Assembly (NCBI GenBank): GCA_036850595.1
Contig: CM072166.1
Span: forward strand, 395,632 to 459,631
Length of the DNA stretch: 64,000 nt
Source of the DNA: Rhyacichthys aspro
Lineage: Eukaryota > Chordata > Actinopteri > Gobiiformes > Rhyacichthyidae
Direction: 5' to 3'
The notes beneath the pieces are model-generated. The model worked only from the letters and a program-made list of their open reading frames with translations. It was not told the origin of the DNA and ran no database searches. Positions 1-10,000 of this stretch are shown here, one piece after another. The first letter of the stretch is position 1, and each line of letters begins with the position of its first letter. A program made the translations under genes and the position numbers.

Positions 1-830
1 CTTTTGGAGTGAATTTAGACGGGGTCCAAAATGACTTTTTTTTTTTTTTTTTTCCATAGTATAGCCTTACGTTTTTGAGCAAATTTGGGACAAATTTTGA
101 CTCCCAGAAAATGCTTCTAAACTCTTTAAAATACCCCTGGATGGTTTTCTAAATGCATAAATATGTATTTTAACCACTTTTGGAGTGAATGTAGACGAGG
201 TCAAAAATGACTTTTTTTTTTTCCCTCCATAGTACAGCCTTACGTTTTTTAGCAAATTTGGGAAATGCAGCAACCTCCCAAAAACTCTTCAGAACAACCT
301 GAAATGGCCCTGGGGGCATTTATCAAAGCCCAGAAGTTCTTTTTAAACACTTTTAATACTATTTAAGATATGACCAAAAATTGCAATTTTTGCCATAGTA
401 TAGCCTTACGTTTTTGAGCAAATTTTGTGACTCCCAGAAATTACTTCCAAACAGCTTAAAATACCCCTGTATGTCTTTATTTATGCATAAAAACTGATTT
501 TAACCACTTTTTGTACCATTTCAGGCGTGACCAAAAATTACAGATTTTTGCCATAGTATAGCCTTACGTTTTTGACCAAATTTGGGACAAATGGTGACTC
601 CCAGAAAATGCTTCTAAACTCTTTAAAATACCCCTGGTTGGTTTTCTAAATGCATAAATATGTATTTTAACCACTTTTGGAGTGAATGTAGACGGGGCCC
701 AAAATGAATTTTTCATTTTTTTTTGCCATAGTATAGCCTTACGTTTTTGACCAAATTTGGGGTGTATGGTGACTCCCAGAAAATACTTCAAAACAAAGTG
801 AAATGCCCCTAAATACATTTATAAATGTAA
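1..830. repeat. Satellite-like tandem repeat, unit about 160-175 bp
   Basis: Five diverged copies share a core reading CCATAGTATAGCCTTACG, starting near 54, 228, 393, 551 and 726. Each core is followed by a GACTCCCAGAAAAT-like segment and a T-rich stretch. Short open frames on the minus strand come from the repeat and do not look like genes. The array probably continues beyond the left edge. From 830 to about 1480 the sequence is AT-rich with no recognisable gene; it holds several TTTATT motifs (for example 1054-1059 and 1133-1138) that could be minus-strand AATAAA poly(A) signals for arg2. Confidence 0.85.
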
Positions 831-1489
831 AAATTTGTAAAGTCATTTTAACCCTTCTTTTTCAGCTATTTCAGACGTAGTTAAAAATTAACAGAGCATA
901 ATGTTTTTGAGCAGATTTGGGAGTTTGTCTGTTTGAAATGTTATAAATAAAACACATTAAATAATGGGAAAATCAATTTCACATATGTTCGCTCAGTCTC
1001 TCCGCTCAGTCTTCTGCTTTCACAAAATAACAAACGTTTCTGTAAAATAAACATTTATTAATCAAATTTTATAACAATATTGATTCACAGGCTGGTCCCA
1101 AACATGTGATGTCTGTTCCTGTTTCCAAAAACTTTATTAAAAACTCAGTAAAAAGTGTAACTGCTCGTCCATTTTATTATAACAAATAAAAATACTACGT
1201 TGGAGGCAAAACTGTGAAAACTTTTTGCACTAAACCTGAATTGAAATAAAAAAAACCATAACTTTTCTCAACCAAAAATTGTGATTAAAAAATAAAATAA
1301 CTTGTCAATTTTCAGTCCATTGTTTGTTGAGGTGATTCACAGTGAAATGTGCCACTGGTTTAGAGGTTTTTTTGAGGGATTTTAAAGTTTGTAAAATAAA
1401 AATGGTCAATAAACAGAGGCGTCATGTTGTGTTGTGGCACATTTACTCTGATTGGTTAAATCAAAGGAGGCGGAGCAGTCAGTGTTAAT

Positions 1490-1615
1490 GATTGGTCGTC
1501 CTGACTGCAGTGGGAGGAGCCGGCGTGCTGATTGGTCGTCCTGACTGCAGTGGGAGGAGCCGGCGTGCTGATTGGTCGTCCTGACTGCAGTGGGAGGAGC
1601 CGGCGTGCTGATTGG
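1490..1615. repeat. 40-bp minisatellite, 3 copies, in the arg2 3' flank
   Basis: Three near-perfect copies of a 40-bp unit beginning GATTGGTCGTCCTGACTGC. It lies just past the arg2 stop codon, so it is probably in the 3'UTR. Each unit contains ATTGG, a reverse CCAAT box, which may be chance. Confidence 0.85.
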
Positions 1616-1640
1616 TGGGTTTGGGGCGGTGTGGGCGGAG

Positions 1641-4600
1641 TCAGGGCTGTGGCAGGACGTAGTCGTGGGGATGGTTTCCTTCTCGGTTCCGTCCGAAGCA
1701 GCCGAGGATCAGGTGGACGGCCGTGGACACCGTGGAGCGAACGCCTTCCTCTGAGCGGGCTCTGAGAGGGTTGACCTCCACCACGTCCAGCGCCGACAGC
1801 AGACCTGAGGACGGACCGGGACCGGGACGTTCAACCAGTTCTGTCTCATTTACTCATTTATTTAAAACCAGTCCAGAATAGTTAATGGTTTAGTGAAAAG
1901 TGTCCAGTGTGAATTATTTCTGAGCATCTCCAAAACTTCTCTTAAATCACTTCAACTGTTCTTTCAGCAACAAAAACCCCTTTTACCTTTACTTCTATGA
2001 CACATTACATTAGGGTGTGTCTCAGGTGTGTCTCAGGTGTGTCTCAGGTGTGTGTTACCTGTCTGTCTCAGGTGTGTCTCAGGTGTGTGTTACCTGTCTG
2101 TCTCAGGTGTGTCTCACGTGTGTCTCAGGTGTGTGTTACCTGTCTGTCTCAGGTGTGTCTCAGGTGTGTGTTACCTGTCTGTCTCAGGTGTTCGGTGATG
2201 TACACGCCCTCTCTGTAGCTCAGTCCTCCGATCACAGGTGTCCCTGTTGCCGGGGTAACGCTGGGGTCGATGGCGTCCACGTCGAAGCTCAGGTGGACGG
2301 GCCTCTTCTCTCTGAGGAGTTCAACCAGTTTAAACCGGTTTAAACCAGTTTAAACCGGTTTAAACCAGTTTAAACCGGTCTGAGTTCTGACCTGGGGGCG
2401 TGTCCTCAACTCACCTGTCGGACAGGTAATCACAGGTCTCCTCCATCACTCTGTCCACCCCCAACCGGTCCACCTCCGTCATCGAGAAGAACTTCACCCC
2501 GAGCTCCTTCAGAATAAAACTGAACAAACCATAAAACACAGAAAAGTTTGAGAAAACAGCTTCAACACGATTCGTCTGAGTTTCATAAAAACGTACTGTT
2601 CTCCAGGATCGACGTCCCTCAGACCGACGTAGACCAGGTGTTTGGCCGAAAGACAAGGTTTGACCCACGAGAAGTTGGGCAGAGGAGGGATCTGAGGACA
2701 GCAACAGGACGAAGGTTAAAGGTGAGCCACACAACATTCATGTATTCTACATATATATTATAGAAATGTGGTGATTTCAGTTTAATCTGCTTTATTTCCA
2801 TGAGCTTAAATCTACAGTGAATCATGTATATTTCCTAAAAATAGAGGATAATCCATTGCACTAATGACTTTTAGAGTTATGTATCTGTAAACTATACTCA
2901 TCTAAACTGCATTTTGTCTGGTACTAATCCTTTAAAACTTGAAATATTTCTGGATAAAAAAGATAATTATGAGGTTTTACAGGATAATATTTCATATTTT
3001 TACACTGATCAAACCCTGATGTTTATGACTTTATGACGAGAGCAGTTTATTCTTCGGCACAAATCATCTCCGTCTCATTAAGAGCTGCTCACAGACTCTA
3101 CGCAAGTACGGCCCCTTCACAATAAAAGCTCTAAATATGACATTAAAGCAGTTCTGAGACAAAAGACTCGACGAGGAGCAGATAAACGCAGACCTTTCCC
3201 TGAAGCTCGAGCAGCAGGAAGGACAGAGGCTGACCGTGAAGGTTCCCCGTGCTGCTGCTCAGAGGCGTGTTCAGGTCGGCGTGGGCGTCCACCCAGACCA
3301 CGCTCAGGGGTCCCACCGCCGCCGCGTGACCGTGGACCGAGCCCAGAGCCAGACTAGAGAGGGACAGACGGAGGACCGGGTCAGAACCAGGTCCAGACCA
3401 GGTCCAGACTGGGCTTAGGGCCCAGAGCCAGACTAGAGAGGGACAGAGGGAGGACCGGGTCAGAACCAGGTCTAAAACAGGACTAAATGAGGACTGAACC
3501 TGCCCCAGGCCTGAGCAGACGGGGGTGCTGTTGGTTCTTGCCCCTTTGACCTTTGAAGTGTTTTTGTCAAAGGCACGTTCTGATTAAATACATATATTTC
3601 TGAAGTGAATGATTCACAGATGATCGTTGTTGAAGTAAATAAAGAACAGACCCAGGTTCAGTCGATGGAGACCTGGAGCTGATTGGTTCTTTATCAGTGA
3701 CACTTAAACCTAAGCCCCGCCCACAACCAGCTGCCTCCTGATTGGTCGAACCAGCAGCAGGTCTAGACCCGGTCTTACCTGTGGTCTCCTCCAGGTTCAG
3801 GCCGGTCTAGAACCGGTCTTACCTGTGGTCTCCTCCAGGTTCAGGTCCAGGTTCAGGCCGGTCTAGAACCGGTCTTACCTGTGGTCTCCTCCAGGTTCAG
3901 GCCGGTCTAGAACCGGTCTTACCTGTGGTCTCCTCCAGGTTCAGGTCCAGGTTCAGGCCGGTCTAGAACCGGTCTTACCTGTGGTCTCCTCCAGGTCCAG
4001 GTTCAGGCCGGTCTAGAACCGGTCTTACCTGTGGTCTCCTCCAGGTTCAGGCCGGTCTAGAACCGGTCTTACCTGTGGTCTCCTCCAGGTCCAGGTCCAG
4101 GTTCAGGCCGGTCTAGAACCGGTCTTACCTGTGGTCCAGTTTCCTCCGTACGGGTCCAGGTCCAGGTTCAGGCCGGTCTAGAACCGGTCTTACCTGTGGT
4201 CTCCTCCAGGTTCAGGCCGGTCTAGAACCGGTCTTACCTGTGGTCTCCTCCAGGTCCAGGTCCAGGTTCAGGCCGGTCTAGAACCGGTCTTACCTGTGGT
4301 CTCCTCCAGGTTCAGGTCCAGGTTCAGGCCGGTCTAGAACCGGTCTTACCTGTGGTCTCCTCCAGGTTCAGGCCGGTCTAGAACCGGTCTTACCTGTGGT
4401 CTCCTCCTAACAGAACCGGGGTGAGGCCCTGGTTCTTGATGCGCTGCAGTTCCAGGGAGACTCTGCAGGTGGCGCTGCCCACGGCTCTGGGGTTCTTGAC
4501 TCCGGACACAGGGGGGTCCTCGGGGAAGTCCTGGAAGTCCAGGTCCCCGTAGTCCTTCACCTGGACGCCTGCGGACGCAGAGTCCGGTCAAGTCCCGGTT

Positions 4601-5628
4601 CAGGCCGGACTTCAACTGTGACTGAATCAATATTGACTGGAACCAGACTAAAGTCCAGTCGCTGCTGCTCTTTTATTTAAACAAAACTCAGACATTTTTC
4701 TAAAACTTTAAAATGTGTTGTTTATTCGAGTTGTTTCAGAAACGATCCAGGAACAGTTTATCGTTTTGTGAAAAAGAACAGTTCTCTTCAAAAATCTGTA
4801 GAAATCACTTGAGTCTGTTTCTTTATCTGAAATAATCAATAATAACTTTGATCAAATAAAGCCGCCTCCGTTTGGTTTGAGTTTATTTCAGAAACAGACA
4901 GTTTTAGATAAAAATGATTTAGCTTTTTCAAGTGAATTTGATTCGGTGACAATAATAATCTCAGTTAAAATGTGTCTTTAGATTTTGTGTCTGACACAAA
5001 ACTCTTGTGAAATGTTTCCGTGAATGAATAACCTCTGACCTGTGTTAGTGTCACGTGGACAGTAACAGTTTAGACTCGAGCTAATGTTTTCACAAAATCA
5101 TCCACTTCATTCAACTCCTGAAAAAACACCTGCTTTTGATTGAGTTAAGCTCAAAACTAAATGTACTCGGAGCTAACGCTTTAATCTGTCTCTGGTTTAA
5201 TGATTTTTAAAAGATGCTCGAGTCTTTATTTATTTTTAAATCTCGTGCTGAGTTTGAGCGGGAGCTGACACTGACCTTGAGCCCGGAGCAGATCCACTAA
5301 ACCCGCCTCACGGATCAGCCTCGGCCCGGCCTCCACCCCCCCGCGAGGCTGAGGACCGAGGACCGAGGACACGAGGACACGAGGACACGAGGGAAGGACC
5401 GAGGAGACGAGGACGGAGGACCGAGGAGAGAAGGACACAGCAACAGGTCAAGTCTCATTAAAGTCCCGGATAAACACAGGTGACCCACACCACGTGACCC
5501 ACCTGACCCTTGTTGAACGGGGCTCCGATGATCCCCACGGAGGGCGCGTGCGCGTGGTGGTGTGCGCGCGCGGACACCGGGAGCACGAGCCGCTGCAGAG
5601 TCCTCACGCTCCTCCTCATCATCATCAT
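1641..5628 (-). CDS. arg2: Arginase-2, mitochondrial (8 coding exons)
   Basis: Hydrolyses L-arginine to L-ornithine and urea in the mitochondrial matrix, using a two-manganese centre. Exons in gene order: 5503-5628, 5276-5348, 4394-4568, 3194-3353, 2597-2691, 2415-2519, 2175-2311, 1641-1804. They join in frame to 344 residues plus TGA, close to vertebrate ARG2. Four ATGs lie in tandem at the start; I use the outermost. Residues 1-28 are rich in Arg, His and Ala and lack acids, as in a mitochondrial presequence, which favours ARG2 over cytosolic ARG1. Metal-binding motifs are intact: GGDHS (121-125), DAHAD (147-151), and Asp255 and Asp257 in SFDVDAIDPS. The catalytic-type His is at 164 in GNLHGQP. 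All introns are GT-AG. Three exon borders (exons 3, 4 and 7) are copied into adjacent intronic repeats. Confidence 0.95.
1997..2174. repeat. Intron 7 minisatellite carrying copies of the arg2 exon 7 donor
   Basis: A GTCTCAGGTGT-based array directly after arg2 exon 7. On the gene strand the real junction reads GAGACAGACAG|GTAACAC (boundary at 2175). The same exon-tail-plus-donor string recurs three more times, with donors near 2055, 2090 and 2136. Spacing is 35-46 bp. Confidence 0.9.
2322..2385. repeat. 13-bp AACCAGTTTAAAC minisatellite in arg2 intron 6
   Basis: About five alternating units of AACCAGTTTAAAC and CGGTTTAAACC just upstream, in the gene direction, of the exon 7 acceptor. The unit is partly palindromic (GGTTTAAACC). 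The splice site is not included in the repeat. Confidence 0.8.
3341..3480. repeat. Two-copy duplication spanning the arg2 exon 4 acceptor
   Basis: A segment of about 78 bp occurs twice. On the gene strand both copies contain CTCTCTAG|TCTGGCTCTG, that is, the exon 4 acceptor plus at least the first 10 exon bases. The genuine boundary is at 3353; the extra copy lies about 80 bp upstream in the intron. Confidence 0.85.
3768..4393. repeat. Intron 3 minisatellite made of arg2 exon 3 donor copies
   Basis: Units of about 44-56 bp containing GGTCTAGAACCGGTCTTACC. On the gene strand each unit includes GAGGAGACCACAG|GTAAGA, which matches the real exon 3 end and donor at 4394. I count about twelve extra intronic copies; one (about 4130) is altered in the exon-derived part. 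The copied exon bases encode the GGDH metal-binding motif. Confidence 0.93.
5340..5440. repeat. Purine-rich GAGGACACGAGGAC repeat in arg2 intron 1
   Basis: Short imperfect repeats of GAGGAC and GACACGAG lie next to the exon 2 acceptor (5348). On the gene strand this is a long pyrimidine-rich tract and could act as an extended polypyrimidine tract. Confidence 0.6.
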
Positions 5629-5713
5629 CAGACTCACAAAGACCAGGACTAAACCAGACTCAGACCGAGCTCCGTGCGTCAGTCTTATTAAAGTCCATCT
5701 GAGGGCGGCGTCA

Positions 5714-5721
5714 TGACGTCA
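5714..5721. promoter_or_regulatory. Perfect CRE palindrome TGACGTCA upstream of arg2
   Basis: TGACGTCA lies 86 bp upstream of the arg2 start codon in a GC-rich stretch, a usual place for a cAMP-response element in a proximal promoter. The transcription start itself cannot be seen. Confidence 0.55.
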
Positions 5722-5969
5722 CCAGCCCGCGTTACCCTCACTCACCTCTGACACTAGACCTGGTCTAGACCTGGTCTAGTCCTGGTATTTCATTTATAAA
5801 TGTGTAATTATGCTGTGAAGTTTACAGAAAATTGATTGGACTTGATTTAGTTTTTGTTAAAGAGACCAACATTTAATGTTTCATTAAACTGAGCAGAATC
5901 TGAAATGAGGAAGACTCCACTTCCTTCGGCGGAAAACTCCCTTTTCTTTAAATAAATCAGAACTGGACA

Positions 5970-6865
5970 CAATTTAGGAGAAACATTACCAGGACTAAAC
6001 CAGGTCTAAACTAGGACTAAACCAGGTCTAAACCAGGTCTAAACCAGGACTAAACCAGGTCTAAACCAGGACTAAACCAGGTCTAAACTAGGTCTAGACC
6101 AGGACTAAACCAGGTCTAAACCAGGACTAAACCAGGTCTAAACTAGGACTAAACCAGGACTAAACCAGGTCTAAACCAGGACTAAACCAGGTCTAAACCA
6201 GGACTAAACCAGGTCTAAACTAGGACTAAACCAGGACTAGACCAGGATTAAACCAGGTCTAAACTAGGACTAGACCAGGACTAAACCAGGTCTAAACCAG
6301 GACTAAACCAGGTCTAAACTAGGACTAAACCAGGACTAGACCAGGATTAAACCAGGTCTAAACTAGGACTAAACCAGGACTAGACCAGGACTAAACCAGG
6401 ACTAATCCAGGACTTAACCAGGTCTAAACCAGGACTAAACCAGGTCTAAACTAGGACTAAACCAGGACTAAACCAGGTCTAAACCAGGACTAAACCAGGA
6501 CTAAACCAGGTCTAAACCAGGACTAAACCAGGACTAAACCAGGTCTAAACCAGGACTAAACCAGGACTAAACCAGGTCTAAACTAGGACTAAACCAGGAC
6601 TAAACCAGGTCTAAACCAGGACTAAACCAGGTCTAAACCAGGACTAAACCAGGTCTAAACCAGGACTAGACCAGGACTAAACCAGGACTAATCCAGGACT
6701 AAACCAGGTCTAAACCAGGACTAAACCAGGTCTAAACTAGGACTAAACCAGGACTAAACCAGGTCTAAACTAGGACTAGACCAGGACTAAACCAGGTCTA
6801 AACCAGGACTAAACCAGGTCTAGACCAGGACTAAACCAGGTCTAAACCAGGACTAGACCAGTCTC
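5970..6865. repeat. 10-bp ACTAAACCAGG/TCTAAACCAGG minisatellite, intergenic
   Basis: About 90 degenerate copies of a 10-bp unit fill the gap between the arg2 promoter and the heatr1 3' end. The same unit recurs at many other places in the window (for example 14920, 29035, 51895 and 52795). Confidence 0.95.
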
Positions 6866-6963
6866 CAGCTGCTGATGTAATTATATGGTTTTTATGATGA
6901 AACAGTATTAAAAGTGAGACTGATGAAATAAAAATAAAACCAAGTCAAAAAAATGAACTGCTC

Positions 6964-6969
6964 TTTATT
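6964..6969 (-). terminator. heatr1 poly(A) signal AATAAA
   Basis: TTTATT on the plus strand reads AATAAA on the gene strand, 40 bp downstream of the heatr1 stop codon. This implies a very short 3'UTR. Confidence 0.6.
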
Positions 6970-7008
6970 CAATGTTTTCTATGAAACAATAATGTGTTTT
7001 ATAAAAGT

Positions 7009-10000
7009 TCAGAAGTAGCTCTGCAGAGGTTCTCCGAGGATGTTCTCCATTTCCTGAACCACTCTCTGGACCTGCTGCTCCACCTCCTCACACTCATCTG
7101 AAAAACAACCATTTATGACAAATACCAGGTTTTACATGGTTTTGAACAGGTTTTATTTGGATTATAACAGGTTTTAGCTGGTCTTTACCCTCCATGAGTT
7201 CTGCGAGGAAGGGGATGGTCTCTGGGAGCAGAACCACGTAGTTCTCTTTCAGTTTGGAGGCGAGTTCCAGCAGAACCTGAAGAGACGACAGTCGGACCTG
7301 GAACAGGACCAGATAAACCGGGTCAGGATCAGAACAAGAACAATGACCCCGGTTTGACCCCGGTCTGACCCCGGTTTGACCCCGGTCTGACCCCGGTTTG
7401 ACCCCAGTTTGAGTCAGATTCAGCTCAGCTCTGGTTTGAGTAATGATTATAGTTTCTGAAATACTGGAAGATTAAAAAGAGGACATCGATACGGGAACAA
7501 CGCTTCCCGTTTCTGGATTTATGACTTTGAAAATCATCAGAAATGTTGAAATAAAAGCAGAACCAGAGCCGTTTGCGATGGAGACGGGTTTAGTTTGAGG
7601 GAAGTCACCTCGTTGCTGCTGTGGCGGCTCTTCAGCAGGACCTGGTAGTTCAGGCTTTTCCACTGAGTGTCGTCGGCCAGAGCCACAGAGAACTGCCCCA
7701 GACACGGGACCAGGCTGTGGGTCACTCTGCGGCGGAACACCTCGTCCCCTCCCTCCAGGTTCTCCAGCTGAACACAACATCAGCAAATACGACTTCAATT
7801 ATTACTCAGATACAAACAGAGACAACAGACGTCATGAGAGAAGTGATAATATAAGAATATGAACCAAATAAAGATGGAAAAGGAAAAAGGAGCGCTCCCA
7901 TTGGTCGACACGTGTCACATGACGTTCCAGGAAGTTTAATAGCTGCAGATAAAGTGTATTTTCAGCTGAATATGTCTTTTAACAGAGAAACAGCTGAAAA
8001 AAGAAAAGCATCAACAGAGAAAAGGGAGGCCAGTGTGACTTGTCCCGGGACAGGGTCAGAGTTAAACTGTGACCGAACCCTTCACTGTTCACCGACCAAC
8101 CCAGACTTTTATAAATAAACAGGGAACACCTTTATTTTGAACCACACTTTCACTGAAAACCATTCTCAACACCGGAGACAGACACAAGTTGATGGTTCTT
8201 AAAGGACATCTCCTCAGGCTTTAAATAAAAGAACAAGTCACAGGCACCAACTCAACAGCAGAGAATAACCTGCTTTTACTCTGAAAATCTACACCGGCGA
8301 CAATCTACCGAGCTACAGCCGGAAACACAGGAAATAGGCACCAAGTGTCAAAATAAACTTCTGCTACACTTTCAAAATAAAGGCTCACCCCGAACTTGAG
8401 TGAATGTTGTTCCACGGACGACCAGAAGGTCATTTAATTTAATTTAATTTACACCAAACACTCATTTTCCAAGAACAACGTAAAGAAGAAGAAGGGGCTC
8501 AATAAAGTCAACTCTGGGTTCAGACGCTCAGTATTTACCCACAGCAGCTGCATCTGTAGAATCTGTTTATCTCTGAGGCATTAAAGTAAAATGAACTGCA
8601 ATAAACAGAATCTGGGATAAATTAATTGATCATTTCGTTTCTTATCTGTTTGAAGAAGTCAGAATATCCACAAAAATATGATGTTGACAAAACAGAGGGA
8701 GATCCACACTTGACTCTGACGTCGGTGGAAACTGAGAAAGAGACAGAACAGAGACAGAGCGAGGTGTGACCTGGTCGACGAGGGGTCCCATCAGAGTCTC
8801 CGCTCGCTCTCGGCTCAGAAAACGCTGCGTGTCGTAGAGAAAGACCTTCTGGAGACAGTCGAGCAGCAGCTGCAGCAGAAGACAGGTCTTCTCCGGGCCT
8901 CGCTCCGACGGGAACAGGACGGCGGCTGCAGGACAGAAAACAACCGGAGGATATTACAGCATAAACAGTGCTTTAACATCGAGTGCTCTTTACCCTTAAA
9001 CTGTGAAAGACAAAAGAAACTCACCGTCGTCGCGGCTCTGAGTCTGTCGCAGCAAATCGGCGAAAGGTTTGACCAAGTTTCCAGCGAAAAGCACGAAGAG
9101 GCCTTTGAGTTTGTGAGCGATGGAGTCTGTGAGACGGAGGAAGGTCAGGAGTCGCTCTTTAGAACCAGACACCTCCACTTTACTCCACTCGAACAGCTGC
9201 CGAACAACATGTAGGACAGACATTACAACTGACACAAAGCTGGAAGCAACATTTAATCAGGTATTGAATCAAATTATTTGGTCTCAGTGATTCGCATCCA
9301 TTTCTGACTCTGCTTTAGACGAAATAAAGCTGTGGAAGACCCAATAAAAGTTATTACATTTTTCTTTTTAAATCATGATCTAGTTTTGAGGCCACTGTCC
9401 TGAGTCAGAATGTGTTTTTATACTGGGTTAATATGAGTCTTTTTACCTTGAAGAAGAGGGGTCTGAAGGTGACCTCTGACAGTTTGAGGACCATCGAGAG
9501 CAGACAGTCGATCACTGAGCCCTCGATCTTCTCTGCCTTCTCCAGATCCTCCTGAAACAAGGACCAACAAAACACACAGAAGTTAACTTAACAAATATCA
9601 AACATTCTTTTTAAATTCCACTTTTATCTATGGCCTTTTAGCCTTTATTGAACAAACACACGAGACGGGAGAGTTTTGAATTTCAACAGAAAGGGTTGAA
9701 TTCGTCACCAATCACTTTATGAACTTAACGGTTCTTTTATTATTGTCTAAAATTTAAGAGAGGGAGCACTTTTTAGTTTATCTGGCATTTCTTGTTTTGT
9801 TTGAGCCAAAATCCGGGAGCGCTTCTTTTTGGAGCATGTGATTGTCCAAGGTTTTCTGTTCCTGAATAGAGGTTCTCATCTATTACAATCACTTACAATA
9901 AACCATTTTTTTATGTTTTTACACAAATGATTGATTTTACAATAAACTATTTGGGTTTAAACCATTTTCACAACAAGAAGAATAAATATCAGGTTCAGTC

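Noticed and set aside
67..818. Two related minus-strand open frames (FRKPSRGILKSLEAFSGS)
   Set aside because: They are the same frame of two satellite units; the similarity comes from tandem duplication, not from a gene family.
1641..5628. Cytosolic arginase-1 as the identity of the first gene
   Set aside because: The extra N-terminal basic, His/Ala-rich leader before SVGIIGAPFNKGQ fits the mitochondrial isoform; ARG1 starts close to that motif.
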